A stretch of 64,000 bases of DNA. It comes from Reyranella aquatilis. Its GTDB lineage: Bacteria; Pseudomonadota; Alphaproteobacteria; Reyranellales; Reyranellaceae. The position numbers and the translations under genes are program-made. Under the pieces are notes generated by a model. The model did no database searches. It was not told the origin of the DNA and saw only the letters and a list, made by a program, of their open reading frames with translations. The stretch spans positions 62,001-126,000 of the forward strand of contig NZ_JAJISD010000003.1 in the NCBI RefSeq assembly GCF_020880995.1, in the 5' to 3' direction. Below, one piece after another: positions 45,365 to 55,672 of this stretch. How positions within the stretch are numbered: the stretch's first letter is position 1; the number at the start of each line of letters is the position of its first letter.

Positions 45365-46771
45365 TCAGTTCAGGAACTCTGCGACCACGATGTGGCCGTC
45401 CTTGGCGGGCCAGGTGCGGGTCGGGATAGTCTCGTTGTTGAACACGGCCGTTACGGTACGCGGTGGCGTGGCGTCGAAGGTGAGGCGTCCCGTCGAAACG
45501 CCGGGGACGCCGTCGTTGATGCCCGGCGGCACCTTGCCGTCGAGCGAGAACTTGTCGCGACCGACGCCGAAATAGCCGCGTGGGCGGCTCATGATCGTGA
45601 CCGCGCCGGCGCCCTCGTCGGACTTGGCGAAGGGCTGCGGCCTGAGATGCACGAGGTCGCTCGAGCGCAGGAACGGCGACCGGTAGGTGTGGGTCGTCGG
45701 CAGGCCCGGCATGTGCAGCACGAATTCGTAGTAGGCGTCGGCGCGGCCCACGAACGGGCCCCACACGCCATCCTCGCCCGTGGTCTTGCGGTGCAGGGCC
45801 ACGGCGCTCTTGCGCTCGCCGGTCTTGGCATCGACCTCGAAGATCTCGACTTCGGCCCCGGCCGCCGCGATGTTGGTGTAGACGCCCTCGGTCATGCCGG
45901 TCACCCGGCCGTTCAGGATCGGCAGCGGTTCCTGGGCGATGAACAGGGTGGCCGGGGGCTTGCCGGTGATGTGTTCGAACATCGCGGCGAAGGCCAGCTT
46001 GTTGAACGCGACCTCGCGATGGTCGAGCCCGTCGAGCACGACATTGCGCGCGCCGCGCAGCTCCGACGCATCGTAACTCACGCCAGTCGGCTTGCCGGGC
46101 GCACCGATGAAGCGCCCGTCGGGCTGGGAGTACTTGTCGTTCCGGTCGGACCGGATCGCCATCATCTCGACGCCGGGAACGAGATCGTCGGGGCCTTCGT
46201 TCAGGCCCTTCAGGAACGGGAAGGCGCCGTTGAACTCGCTGCCGGGCAGCAGCGTTTCGGAGATCACGATCCCCTTGTTGGGAGTGCCACAGAGCACGGC
46301 ATGGCTCACCATGTCGGCGCCGCCGTTCTTCAGCATCGAGCGGATGGCGTTGCCGCCGCGCGAGGAGCCGACCAGCGCCACCTTGCGGCGGCGCGTCGCC
46401 TTGAGCACCTGGATGACGAAGGAGGTCAGCTCCTTCATCTGGTCCTCGGCGGAGGACCGGTAGGGCTGCGGCTTCGAATCGTCGCTGCGCGCGTTGGGAT
46501 AAACGAAGTCGATCGCGAACAGCTGGTTGCGCTTGTAGCCGTTGGCCTCGAAGCGCCAGAGGTTATTGATCCAGAGCGCGCTGGAATCGCCATTGCCGTG
46601 TACGAACACGACCGGCGGCGGACCTGCCTCGGCTGCCGGCTGCTGGCGCCGCGGAACCGGCTGGGCGAGGACGAGCGTCGGCCACAACAAGGCGGCGCCG
46701 CCGAGCAACGCACGGCGGGTCGGGCCTTTCACGGAGGGCTTTGCGCCCTTGCTCTTCACTCCCCCAGACAT
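45365..46771 (-). CDS. Tat-exported alpha/beta hydrolase (lipase/esterase-like)
   Basis: A 468-residue protein with a Tat-type signal (TRRALLGGAALLWP, then LVLAQP). The catalytic domain shows VFVHGNGDSSALW (oxyanion), the nucleophile elbow VALVGSSRGGN (Ser137) and a likely His in LDGLDHREVAF around 245. Residues 290-468 form a beta-rich C-terminal extension. Resembles secreted esterases or PHB-depolymerase-like enzymes with a substrate-binding tail. The start at 46771 is chosen for GGGGAAGA. Monocistronic; divergent from ogt. Confidence 0.85.
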   Translation of the reverse strand: MSGGVKSKGAKPSVKGPTRRALLGGAALLWPTLVLAQPVPRRQQPAAEAGPPPVVFVHGNGDSSALWINNLWRFEANGYKRNQLFAIDFVYPNARSDDSKPQPYRSSAEDQMKELTSFVIQVLKATRRRKVALVGSSRGGNAIRSMLKNGGADMVSHAVLCGTPNKGIVISETLLPGSEFNGAFPFLKGLNEGPDDLVPGVEMMAIRSDRNDKYSQPDGRFIGAPGKPTGVSYDASELRGARNVVLDGLDHREVAFNKLAFAAMFEHITGKPPATLFIAQEPLPILNGRVTGMTEGVYTNIAAAGAEVEIFEVDAKTGERKSAVALHRKTTGEDGVWGPFVGRADAYYEFVLHMPGLPTTHTYRSPFLRSSDLVHLRPQPFAKSDEGAGAVTIMSRPRGYFGVGRDKFSLDGKVPPGINDGVPGVSTGRLTFDATPPRTVTAVFNNETIPTRTWPAKDGHIVVAEFLN

Positions 46772-46818
46772 TCTTCCCCATGTTGGCAAAAGCCGGACGC
46801 GGGCGCTACGCTTGCCAC

Positions 46819-47283
46819 ATGTCCATTCGTTACGTCGATACCCCCGTCGGCCGGTTGGCGGTCGAAGCGGATCAAGACGCCGTGACATCGGTGCGCTGGG
46901 CCGGCGACGGCGAAAGCGCGCACGACACCTCGACGAATCAGGTGCTCGACGAGGCGCTGCGACAACTCGACCGCTACTTCGCCGGCAGGCTCAGGCACTT
47001 CGAGCTGCCGCTGGCCGCGCGCGGAACCGACTTCCAGAAGCGCGTCTGGAAGCTGATGTGCGACATCCCCTTCGGCGGCACGGCGACCTACGGCGGCATG
47101 GCGATCGCACTGGGCTCCGGACCGCGCGCCGTCGGCATGGCCTGTGGACGCAATCCTATTCCGATCATCGTGCCCTGCCACCGCGTGCTGGGCAGCGGTG
47201 GCAAGGAAGGCGGCTTCTCGGGCGGCAAGGGCCTGCCGACCAAGCGCCAGCTGCTGGCGATCGAGGGCGTCGTCCTGCTGTAG
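46819..47283 (+). CDS. ogt: methylated-DNA-[protein]-cysteine S-methyltransferase
   Basis: A 154-residue repair protein that removes O6-methyl and O4-alkyl groups from DNA in a suicide reaction. The active-site motif is IPIIVPCHRVLG with Cys120; GTATYGGMAIALG is the helix-turn-helix region with the arginine-finger-like GPRAVGMACGRNP. The ATG at 46819 gives the compact Ogt form without an Ada domain. Monocistronic. Confidence 0.95.
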   Translation: MSIRYVDTPVGRLAVEADQDAVTSVRWAGDGESAHDTSTNQVLDEALRQLDRYFAGRLRHFELPLAARGTDFQKRVWKLMCDIPFGGTATYGGMAIALGSGPRAVGMACGRNPIPIIVPCHRVLGSGGKEGGFSGGKGLPTKRQLLAIEGVVLL

Positions 47284-47448
47284 CGCCATTCCCTCACCGC
47301 CGGGAGCCCCGCGAAGCATGCCATCCCGAAGGGCGGGCAACAGGCATGATTCGCATCGCCCATGCTTCCGAACGGCGGCTTCGCAGCCTTGCCGGCAGGA
47401 GGCTTGTTCTCGATTGCGTCGGCGGGACGCCCCGGCTACGGAGGCGTG

Positions 47449-49476
47449 ATGCGCGTGCTGATCACCCGGCCGGAACGCGAGGCGACGACGCTGGCCACGG
47501 CGCTCGCCGAGCGCGGCCATGTGCCCGTCATCGCGCCGCTGTTCCATCTCGAGATCTTGCGGCCGCCTGCAGATTTCGCGACGACCCTGTCGGCGTGCCA
47601 GGCCGTGCTGCTGAGCAGCGCCAATGGCGCCCGGGCGTTCGCCGCAGCGACCGAGCAGCGCGCCAAGCCCGTCCTCGCTGTCGGCGACACCACGGCCTCG
47701 ACGGCCGAGGGTCTGGGCTTCGTCTCCGTGACCTCCGCGGCCGGCGACGCCGAGGCGCTCGCCGAACTGGCCCGCCGTCGCCTCGATCCGAAGGCCGGCC
47801 CTCTCCTCCACATCTCCGGCGTCGACATCGCCCATGATTTTGCCGAGAGCCTCGCGCCCGCCGGTTTCGACGTGCGTCGTATCCCGCTCTACGAGGCGCG
47901 CGAGGCGGGCGAGCTGCCGGATTCGGCGCGGGCCGCGTTGCAGGCGCGCGCACTCGATGTCGCGATCTTCTTCTCGCCACGGGCCTCCACCCTGTTCGCC
48001 CGGCTGGTGGAGGAGGCGGGACTGGCCGGTTCACTGTCGACCGTGACCGCCCTCGCCATCAGTGCCGCGGCGCTCGAACCCTTGAGCGCGCTGCCATTCA
48101 GGGCGACGGTGGCGGCACAACGCCCGACCCGTCAGTCCGTGCTGGACGAAATCGAGCGTCTGCCCGTAGCTGGCCCCTGGGCCGACACGGCAGCCGGCGT
48201 GGAAGGACCGAGCATCATGAGCGACACACCTTCTTCCTCCCAGGTCCCGCCGGCGGAGCCGGCATCGGAAAGCCCGCGCGTGACGCCGCCGCCCGTCCAG
48301 GTCCGGCGCGGCGTCGGCGTGGCCGGCGCCTTCGTCACCGGGGTGATCGCCGCCTGCCTGGTGCTGGCCGGCGCCCTGATCTCCCTGCCCTACTGGCCGG
48401 CCGAGATCCGAGCGCTCTGGCAGGGGAAGGGAGCAACGGCCGCCGCGCCCGTTCCCGCGATCGACCTGCAGCAGGTCCGCCAGGATGCCGCCGCGGTCGC
48501 CAATGCCTCGGTCGAGACCGTCCGCAAAGATCTCGGCGCCCGCCTGGACGAACTCGAAAAGCGCCTGCGCGCCACGTCGGCCGCCATCACGGAAAGGTCC
48601 GGCACCGGCGGCACCGCGGGGCCCGACCCGGCGATCGCCGAGCTGCGCGCCAAGGTCGAGGCGCTGGAAGGCCGTGCGGCCGGGGCCGCGACGTCGGCGC
48701 CCGAACAGGCCCCCGCGGCCGCGCCTGCTCCGGCCGCAGCCCCCGCCCAACCCCCGGCGGTGACGGCGGAGCAGGAGAAGGAACTCGCGACCCTGCGTCT
48801 GGAGATGGCCACCTTGCGCAACACGCTGCAGACGATCGACCAGTCGGTCGCCGTCCAGCGCGACCAGACGCGGCTGCTGGCCGAGACCGTCGAGAAGGCG
48901 CGCGGCGAGGCGACCGCGCGATCGGCGGGAGAGCAGAAGGCGATGAGTACGGCCCGGGCGTCGGCGATCATCGGCATCGCTGCACGGCTGAGCGCCGCCG
49001 TCAGTTCCGGCCTGCCCTTCGCCACCGATCTCGCCCTGTTGACGCCGCTCGTCCAGGGCGATGCGAAGCTCGGAGAGAGCACCGCCGCCTTGCAGGCCTA
49101 TGCCCAGACCGGCGTCGCCTCGCGGCCAGCGCTGGTGACGGAGTTTCCCGCCGTCGCCAAGGCGGCGCTGGCCGACGACCTCGCCGACGATTCCTTCGGC
49201 GAGCGGCTGCTCGGCAAGGTGCGCGGCCTGGTCTCGCTGCGCCGCGTCGGCAACGATGTCGAGGGCGACGGTACCGAAGCCAAGCTCGCCCGCGCCGAAG
49301 CCGCGCTCGACGCCGGCGACCTCGCCAAGGCCGTGGCGCTGGTGAAGTCGCTGCCGCCGCAGACGGCGAAGGCCACGGCCGGCTGGCTGTCGCGCGCCGA
49401 GGCGCATCTCGCGGCCAAGCAGGCGGCCGACCAGATCTCGGCCCAGGCTGTCACCCTGCTCGGCGCGGCGAAGTAG
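47449..49476 (+). CDS. hemD: uroporphyrinogen-III synthase fused to HemX/mitofilin-like membrane protein
   Basis: One uninterrupted frame of 675 codons. Residues 1-245 are uroporphyrinogen-III synthase (ITRPEREATTLATALAERGH opening, LLSSANGARAFAAA, IFFSPRAST), which closes and flips the tetrapyrrole ring. Residues 257-675 are a HemX/mitofilin-type protein: Ala/Pro-rich start, one membrane helix at about 288-312, coiled coil and an alpha-helical tail. These are normally separate neighbouring genes. An internal ATG at 48217 with GAAGGA before it could start the HemX part alone. hemY-like follows after 10 bases. Confidence 0.85.
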   Translation: MRVLITRPEREATTLATALAERGHVPVIAPLFHLEILRPPADFATTLSACQAVLLSSANGARAFAAATEQRAKPVLAVGDTTASTAEGLGFVSVTSAAGDAEALAELARRRLDPKAGPLLHISGVDIAHDFAESLAPAGFDVRRIPLYEAREAGELPDSARAALQARALDVAIFFSPRASTLFARLVEEAGLAGSLSTVTALAISAAALEPLSALPFRATVAAQRPTRQSVLDEIERLPVAGPWADTAAGVEGPSIMSDTPSSSQVPPAEPASESPRVTPPPVQVRRGVGVAGAFVTGVIAACLVLAGALISLPYWPAEIRALWQGKGATAAAPVPAIDLQQVRQDAAAVANASVETVRKDLGARLDELEKRLRATSAAITERSGTGGTAGPDPAIAELRAKVEALEGRAAGAATSAPEQAPAAAPAPAAAPAQPPAVTAEQEKELATLRLEMATLRNTLQTIDQSVAVQRDQTRLLAETVEKARGEATARSAGEQKAMSTARASAIIGIAARLSAAVSSGLPFATDLALLTPLVQGDAKLGESTAALQAYAQTGVASRPALVTEFPAVAKAALADDLADDSFGERLLGKVRGLVSLRRVGNDVEGDGTEAKLARAEAALDAGDLAKAVALVKSLPPQTAKATAGWLSRAEAHLAAKQAADQISAQAVTLLGAAK

Positions 49477-49486
49477 GTCCCTTCCC

Positions 49487-50884
49487 ATGACCATGTTGCG
49501 CACGATCATCTGGTTCGTCGTCGCCATCGCCGCGATGCTGGGCGCGGTGTGGCTGGCCGAGCGGCCGGGGTCGGTCACCGCGGAGTTCCGCGGCTGGCGC
49601 CTCGACACCAGCTTCGGCGTGCTGATGATCGCCGTCGTGGTGCTGATCCTGATCGGGATCGCCGGCTGGCTGCTCTATCGCTGGATCGTGGGCGCGCCGG
49701 GCGCGCTGCTCGACGGCTGGGGCGAGAGCCGCCGCCGTCGCGGCTATCGCGAGCTGACGCAAGGGCTCGCCGCCGTCGCCGCCGGTGATGGCGTGGAGGC
49801 GCAGAAGCATGCCCGCAAGGCCGAGCAGCTCCTGTCGGAACCCGCGCTGACGCTGCTGCTTTCGGCACAGGCCGCGCAGCTCAACGGCGATCGCGACGGC
49901 GCCCGCCGTGCCTTCAGCGCGATGCTCGACGACGACCAGATGGCTTTTCTCGGCCTGCGCGGCCTGATCGGCCAGTCGTTGCGCGACGGCGACCAGGCGC
50001 AGGCGCTGGCCTATGCCGAGCGCGCCTTCCGGCTGCGGCCGCAGACGCCGTGGGTCGTGCATTCGCTGTTCGACATGCAGGCGCAGGGGGGCCAGTGGAA
50101 GGCCGCCCAGGAGACGCTGGAAGCGGGTATCCGACGCAAGGTCGTCACCGCCGACAAGGGCCGCACGCTGAAGGCCCTGCTGGAAGTCGAGCGCAGCCGC
50201 GAGGCCGAGCGCGAGGGCCGTGCGAGCGACGCGCTGGCCCTGGCCCGCGAGGCGTTCGGGCTCGCACCCGAGCGCATCGCCGTCACGCAGCGCCTGGCCG
50301 AGCTGCAGCTCAAGTCGGGCGATTCGAAGAAGGCGATGAAGACCATCGAGCGCGGCTGGTCGGTCGCCCCGCATCCCGATCTCGTCGCGCTCTATCTGGA
50401 GTCCTCCGGTGAGACCGAGGCGCTGAAGCGCGTCGGCATCGTGCGCCGGCTGGCGCAGCAGAATCCGGGCGACATCGAAAGCCATCTGGCGCTCGCGCAG
50501 GCCTCGCTCGAGGCCGGCCTGTGGGGCGAGGCGCGTCGCCATCTCGAGACGGCCTCCGGCACCAACCCGTCCACGCGCGTCTGCCGCCTGATGGCCGAGG
50601 TCGAGGAACGCGCCCACACCGGCCCGGAGAAGGTGCGCGAGTGGCTGGGCCGCGCCGCCGATGCGCCGGCCGACCGCGCCTGGCGCTGCACCTCGTGCGG
50701 CGCCCACCACGAAGCCTGGCGGCCGGTGTGCGAGAGCTGCGGCGCCTTCGGGACGCTGCAGTGGCGCGCGCCGGGCACCTACGGCCAGATCCTGCCGCCT
50801 GAGGCGACGCCGGGCCTGGCGCTGCCGACATCGAGTCCGGGCTCCGGCTTGCCGGTGCCGGCCGCGAACAACACGACAAGCTAG
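49487..50884 (+). CDS. HemY-like membrane TPR protein with C-terminal zinc ribbon
   Basis: A 465-residue protein: two N-terminal membrane helices (about 6-24 and 43-66) as in the HemY N-domain, followed by tetratricopeptide-like helix pairs (100-390) such as AQALAYAERAFRLRP. A four-cysteine zinc ribbon (CTSCG...CESCG) at 401-419 is a known alphaproteobacterial addition. Likely cytosolic scaffold near tetrapyrrole synthesis; not protoporphyrinogen oxidase. Co-transcribed with hemD-hemX. Confidence 0.88.
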   Translation: MTMLRTIIWFVVAIAAMLGAVWLAERPGSVTAEFRGWRLDTSFGVLMIAVVVLILIGIAGWLLYRWIVGAPGALLDGWGESRRRRGYRELTQGLAAVAAGDGVEAQKHARKAEQLLSEPALTLLLSAQAAQLNGDRDGARRAFSAMLDDDQMAFLGLRGLIGQSLRDGDQAQALAYAERAFRLRPQTPWVVHSLFDMQAQGGQWKAAQETLEAGIRRKVVTADKGRTLKALLEVERSREAEREGRASDALALAREAFGLAPERIAVTQRLAELQLKSGDSKKAMKTIERGWSVAPHPDLVALYLESSGETEALKRVGIVRRLAQQNPGDIESHLALAQASLEAGLWGEARRHLETASGTNPSTRVCRLMAEVEERAHTGPEKVREWLGRAADAPADRAWRCTSCGAHHEAWRPVCESCGAFGTLQWRAPGTYGQILPPEATPGLALPTSSPGSGLPVPAANNTTS

Positions 50885-50899
50885 AAACGGGGAAACGCC

Positions 50900-51919
50900 A
50901 TGTTCGAGACGACGCTCGCGGGCAGCCTGCCCAAGCCGGCCTGGCTCGCCACGCCCAACGTGCTCTGGGCGCCCTGGACCCTGTCGGGCCAGCCGCTGTT
51001 CGAAGCCAAGGACGATGCGACCTTCCTCGCCATCCGCCGCCAGGAAGAGGCCGGACTCGACATCGTGAGCGACGGCGAGCAGGCGCGTCAGCATTTCGTG
51101 CACGGCTTCCTGGCCGAGGTCGACGGCGTCGACTTCGACAAGAAGGTCCGCATGGGCATCCGCAACAACCGCTACGATGCCGACTGCCCGACCGTCACCT
51201 CGGCGCTGAAGCGCCGCCGCTTCGTGCACGAGCGGGAGGCGCGCATCGCCCGCGCCGCCACCTCGCGCAAGCTCAAGTTCACCCTGCCCGGCCCGATGAC
51301 CCTGATCGACACGCTGGCCGACGGCTACTACGGCGACCGCGTGAAGATGGCCTTCGCCTTCGCCGAACTGCTGAACCAGGAAGCCAGGGATCTCGAAGCG
51401 CTCGGCGTCGACGTCGTGCAGTTCGACGAGCCCGCCTTCAACGTCTACCTCAAGGAGACGGTCGACTGGGGCGTGCCGGCGCTGGAGAAGGCGGCCGAGG
51501 GGCTGAAGTGCACGACCGCCGTGCACATCTGCTACGGCTACGGCATCGAGGCCAACAACAGGTGGAAGGAGACGCTGGGCGAGAGCTGGCGTCAGTACGA
51601 ACAGACCTTCCCGGCGCTCGACCGCAGCAGTATCCAGCAGGTCTCGCTGGAATGCCGCGACAGCCACGTGCCGCCTGAGCTGATGAAGCTGCTGAAGACC
51701 AAGACCGTGCTGGTCGGCGCCATCAACGTCGCCTCCGACAGGGTCGAGACGCCGGAAGAAGTCGCCGCGACCCTGAAGCTCGCGACCGAGTTCGTCGATC
51801 CCGAGCGCATCCAGGCCTGCACCAACTGCGGCATGGCCCCGATGACCCTCGGCGTCGCCTACGGCAAGCTGCGGGCGCTGAGCGAAGGCGCGGCGCTCGC
51901 GCGCAAGGCGTTCAGCTAG
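50900..51919 (+). CDS. MetE C-terminal-domain-like methyltransferase (short, core-MetE type)
   Basis: A 339-residue zinc methyltransferase equal to the catalytic half of MetE, with no N-terminal domain. Zinc ligands are visible: H209 and C211 in AVHICYG, likely E251 in SLECRD, and C310 in CTNCGM; FDEPAF at 175-180 is the homocysteine-side element. Stand-alone core-MetE proteins include folate-independent methionine synthases (MesA to MesD); no MesX-like partner gene is adjacent. Starts 15 bases after hemY-like but is probably independent. Confidence 0.88.
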   Translation: MFETTLAGSLPKPAWLATPNVLWAPWTLSGQPLFEAKDDATFLAIRRQEEAGLDIVSDGEQARQHFVHGFLAEVDGVDFDKKVRMGIRNNRYDADCPTVTSALKRRRFVHEREARIARAATSRKLKFTLPGPMTLIDTLADGYYGDRVKMAFAFAELLNQEARDLEALGVDVVQFDEPAFNVYLKETVDWGVPALEKAAEGLKCTTAVHICYGYGIEANNRWKETLGESWRQYEQTFPALDRSSIQQVSLECRDSHVPPELMKLLKTKTVLVGAINVASDRVETPEEVAATLKLATEFVDPERIQACTNCGMAPMTLGVAYGKLRALSEGAALARKAFS

Positions 51920-52045
51920 AAAAGCTGAACTCCGAAATTTATCGGCACGCCCCTTGCCATGCGTGGTCGCAGGTGAACACCACCGATACGCGATAATCGA
52001 TTTCGGCACTTCACCTTGAGGTGCATCTCATAGCACACTCGCCGC

Positions 52046-52837
52046 ATGAGCATGATCGATGGCAATGCGACGCCGCTGGCCGGCCACGTCCTGGGCGAAG
52101 CCCTGCGGCGCTTTCTTGGCGACAAGATGTTCTGGAGTTATGCGGTGCCGCTCGCGCTGCTACTGGCGGCGCTCTCGGCTTTCCTGCCAAAGCATCAAAC
52201 CGTGGCAGCGACAATCGCCTTTTGTTTCACGCTCGATCATTGGTTGAAGCGGATGCTCGTCCCTGACTGGGATAAGCGGATCCCGGCGAAAGCAAAATGG
52301 ATGCAGTCGTTTTCATGGGCTTTTGTCGGGTTCTGCCTGCTCTATGGCCTCGGCCTGATGTTGCTGCCGTTGGCCCTCGCATTTTCGGTTGGCCTCGGAT
52401 TGAGGAGCCTCACCGAGGTCGGCGGCATGCTGGCACTCATCGTTTTCCAGTCGATCACAATGATCGTCCTCGCAGCAGTCTTCGGCAGCGCTCTTCTATT
52501 CCTGCCGGCACGCGTTGTCGGCCTGGATTGGAATGTCGGCGATGCCGTGCGCTCTGCCGCCGGCCTGCGCGGGACATTGATCGCCGTAGCGCTCACCTGT
52601 AGCGCAATCTCGATCGGCGGCATGGTGCTCGGCCTCGCCACGATAGTGGGCTGGAACATCGCGAGGCTTGCGGGCGGGCCGTGGTCGATCTTTGCAGGTC
52701 GAGCCGTGGTCGTGTTCGTCGACATGCTCGCGCTTTATGTTGTCGCTCACAGCCTGAGCCGGCTGTTCGTCGCCCGGACAGGCTGGACACCGCCCCCGCT
52801 GCCTGGCGATCGCCCCGAGCCTTCGCTTACGGCTTAG
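52046..52837 (+). CDS. inner-membrane protein of unknown function
   Basis: A 263-residue polytopic protein with five or six hydrophobic segments (about 32-47, 52-66, 92-112, 125-155, 178-200 and 215-240). I do not recognise it. Its upstream 125-base gap and first 200 bases are less GC-rich than neighbours. Ends four bases into the converging mutS gene, so the two stops overlap. Confidence 0.7.
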   Translation: MSMIDGNATPLAGHVLGEALRRFLGDKMFWSYAVPLALLLAALSAFLPKHQTVAATIAFCFTLDHWLKRMLVPDWDKRIPAKAKWMQSFSWAFVGFCLLYGLGLMLLPLALAFSVGLGLRSLTEVGGMLALIVFQSITMIVLAAVFGSALLFLPARVVGLDWNVGDAVRSAAGLRGTLIAVALTCSAISIGGMVLGLATIVGWNIARLAGGPWSIFAGRAVVVFVDMLALYVVAHSLSRLFVARTGWTPPPLPGDRPEPSLTA

Positions 52838-55503
52838 CGCTCCAGGCGCGCACGCAATCCATAGAGCGCTTCGAGCGCCTCGCGGGGCGTGAGTTCGTCG
52901 GGGTTGATTTCGGCCAGCGCCTTCTCGACTTCCGATTCCTTCGTCTTCGCCGTGCCGCTGGCGGGACGCGCGGGGGCGGCGGCGAAGAGGGGGAGGTCGT
53001 CGGCGAGGCGGGTCACCGCGCCGGACTGTTCGCCCTTTTCCAGCACCGCGAGCACTTCCTCCGCGCGCGACACGACGGCGGCGGGGAGGCCCGCGAGTTG
53101 GGCCACGTGGATGCCGTAGGAACGATCGGCGGCGCCGGGCGCGACCTCGTGCAGGAACACGACCTCGTTCTGCCATTCCTTGACGCGCATCGTGTAAGGC
53201 GCCAGCGCGCTCAGCCGCTCCTTCAGCGCGCCCAGCTCGTGAAAGTGCGTGGCGAACAGGGCGCGGCATTTGTTGACGTCGTGCAGATGCTCGAGCGTCG
53301 CCCAGGCGATCGACAGGCCGTCGAAGGTGGCGGTGCCGCGGCCGATCTCGTCGAGGATGACGAGGCTGCGGGCCGTCGCCTGATTCAGGATCGCGGCCGT
53401 CTCGACCATCTCCACCATGAAGGTCGAGCGGCCGCGCGCCAGGTCGTCCGCGGCGCCGACGCGGCTGAACAGGCGGTCGACGATGCCGATGGTTGCCGCG
53501 CGCGCCGGCACGAAGGCGCCGGCCTGCGCCATCACGGCGATCAGCGCGTTCTGGCGCAGGAAGGTCGATTTGCCGGCCATGTTCGGGCCGGTCAGCAGCC
53601 ACAGGCGGCGGTCCGTCCCCAGTTCGCAATCGTTGGGCACGAAGCCCGCGCCGTTCTGGCGGGCGAGCGCCGCCTCGACGACGGGGTGGCGGCCGCCCTC
53701 GATCGTGAACGCGGCATCGTCGGTGAGCGTCGGCCGCACATGGTTGCAGCTGGCCGCCAGCTCGGCCAGCGCCGAGGCGACGTCGAGCGCAGCCAGCGAA
53801 CGCGCGGCCGCGGCGATCGCCGGCGAGACCGCCGTCACGGTGGCGACCAGTTCCTCGAACACGGCGAGTTCCAGCGCCAGCGCCTGGTCGGCGGCGCGGC
53901 CGATGCGGGTTTCGAGGTCGGCCAGCTCGGCGGTGCTGAAGCGCGTGGCGTTCGACATAGACTGCCGCCGCGTGAAGCCCAGCGCCGCCAGATCGAGCTT
54001 GTCGGCGTGCACCGCCGTCACCTCGATGTGGTAGCCGATCATGTTGTTGTGCCGGATTTTCAGCGAGGGCACGCCGCTCGCGGCCCGGTACTTGGCTTCG
54101 AGGCCGGCCACCGTCTTGCGGCTGTCGTCGCGCAGCGTGCGCTGTTCGTCGAGCTCGGGCCGGTAGCCCTGGCGCACGAAGCCGCCGTCGCGCACCAGCA
54201 ATGGCGGCTCGTCGGCCAGTGCCTCGGCGAGCGCCGCGACGGTGTCGCGATGGCCGGTGCAGCACAGGACGATCTCGGCGAGCGGCGCCGGCGGCGGCAA
54301 CAGGGCCTCTGGCTCGCCGCGCAACGTCTCCGCCAGAGTCTCGCCCAGATCGAGGCCGTCGCGCAGCGCGGCCAGGTCGCGCGGGCCACCGCGTCCGACC
54401 GACAGGCGTTGCAGGGCGCGTTCGATGTCCGGCATGCGCCGCAGCGCCTCGCGCACCCGCTCGCGCACGGCGGGCCGTTCGACGAAGAGCTGCACCAGGT
54501 CGAGCCGCCGTTCGATCTCGGCCCGGTCGGTCAGGGGCGCGGCGATGCGCTCGGCCAGCAGGCGCGCGCCAGGGCCGGTCAGGGTGCGGTCGATGGTGGC
54601 GAGCAGGCTGCCATCGCGCCGCCCGTCGAGGCTCTTCACCAGCTCGAGGTTGCGGCGCGTCGCCGGGTCGATCTCCATCGTGCCGTCGGCCCGCTCGCGG
54701 CGCGGCGGCACCAGGGCCGGGCGCTTGCCGGCCTGGGTCAGCTCGACATAGTCGAGCAATGCCCCGCAGGCCGCGACCTCGGCGCGCGAGAAGGCACCGA
54801 AACTGTCGAGCACGGCGACGTTGAACGCCGCCTGCAGGCGCTTGCGGGCGTTGTCGCTGTCGAACCGCGCCGAGGGCAGCGGCGTCAGGACGGCATTCCA
54901 TTCCTCCAGCGCCGTCTTGAGCGGCTCGCGCGCCAGCAGCCGATCGGGCACCAGCAGTTCGCCAGGCGCCAGGCGGGCCAGCGCGGCGGCGACCTGGCCG
55001 GGGAGCAGCGGCTGGGTCGCGAAGTCGGCCGTCGAGAGATCGAGCCAGGCCAGCGCCAGCTCGCCCTGGGCCTCGGACAGGGCCGCGAGGTAGTTATGGC
55101 TGCGCGCGTCGAGCAGCGAGTCCTCGGTCAGGGTGCCGGGCGTGATGACGCGCACCACGGCACGCTCGACCACCGACTTGGCGCCACGTTTCTTGGCCTC
55201 GGCCGGGTCCTCGACCTGTTCGCAGACCGCGACCTTGAAGCTCTGGCGGATCAGGCGCGACAGATAGGCCTCGTGGCTGTGTACCGGCACGCCGCACATC
55301 TTGATGTCTTCACCCAGATGCTGGCCGCGCTTGGTCAGCGCGATGTCGAGCGCCGCCGAGGCCTTCACCGCGTCGTCGAAGAACAGCTCGTAGAAATCGC
55401 CCATCCGGTAGAACACCAGATGGTCCGGATGCGCGGCCTTGATCGTCAGATACTGGCGCATCATCGGCGTGGCGTCGGCGGGAATGGCGGAACTGTCCGG
55501 CAC
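52834..55503 (-). CDS. mutS: DNA mismatch repair protein MutS
   Basis: An 889-residue MutS, full length. The mismatch-binding Phe-X-Glu is in [11 protein letters not shown] near residue 30; the connector, lever and clamp follow; the ATPase has Walker [12 protein letters not shown] and signature [14 protein letters not shown], with [12 protein letters not shown] as Walker B and ATHFHEL as the switch. GTG at 55503 is chosen because AGGAGCTTCA precedes it and the family start aligns; upstream ATG codons lack a ribosome site. Repairs replication errors with MutL, which is not in the window. Confidence 0.97.
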   Translation of the reverse strand: MPDSSAIPADATPMMRQYLTIKAAHPDHLVFYRMGDFYELFFDDAVKASAALDIALTKRGQHLGEDIKMCGVPVHSHEAYLSRLIRQSFKVAVCEQVEDPAEAKKRGAKSVVERAVVRVITPGTLTEDSLLDARSHNYLAALSEAQGELALAWLDLSTADFATQPLLPGQVAAALARLAPGELLVPDRLLAREPLKTALEEWNAVLTPLPSARFDSDNARKRLQAAFNVAVLDSFGAFSRAEVAACGALLDYVELTQAGKRPALVPPRRERADGTMEIDPATRRNLELVKSLDGRRDGSLLATIDRTLTGPGARLLAERIAAPLTDRAEIERRLDLVQLFVERPAVRERVREALRRMPDIERALQRLSVGRGGPRDLAALRDGLDLGETLAETLRGEPEALLPPPAPLAEIVLCCTGHRDTVAALAEALADEPPLLVRDGGFVRQGYRPELDEQRTLRDDSRKTVAGLEAKYRAASGVPSLKIRHNNMIGYHIEVTAVHADKLDLAALGFTRRQSMSNATRFSTAELADLETRIGRAADQALALELAVFEELVATVTAVSPAIAAAARSLAALDVASALAELAASCNHVRPTLTDDAAFTIEGGRHPVVEAALARQNGAGFVPNDCELGTDRRLWLLTGPNMAGKSTFLRQNALIAVMAQAGAFVPARAATIGIVDRLFSRVGAADDLARGRSTFMVEMVETAAILNQATARSLVILDEIGRGTATFDGLSIAWATLEHLHDVNKCRALFATHFHELGALKERLSALAPYTMRVKEWQNEVVFLHEVAPGAADRSYGIHVAQLAGLPAAVVSRAEEVLAVLEKGEQSGAVTRLADDLPLFAAAPARPASGTAKTKESEVEKALAEINPDELTPREALEALYGLRARLER

Positions 55504-55672
55504 TGAAGCTCCTGACTGTCCGTTTGATCTAGCACACGCCGCACAGCGGTCCATGTGGACGAGAGGTGGACGATATTTGGGCAGATCGCGTCCGCTGCAG
55601 CGCGGGATGGCTGGCTGGCACGATCGGACGAATATCGCCAATATGCATGCTCAACCGGGAGAGAATAAGCAT
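55504..55672. promoter_or_regulatory. divergent mutS-maeB intergenic region
   Basis: A 169-base gap containing both promoters. The segment near maeB is AT-richer (GATATTTGGG, GAATATCGCCAATATGC). I cannot fix -35/-10 boxes with confidence. Confidence 0.35.
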
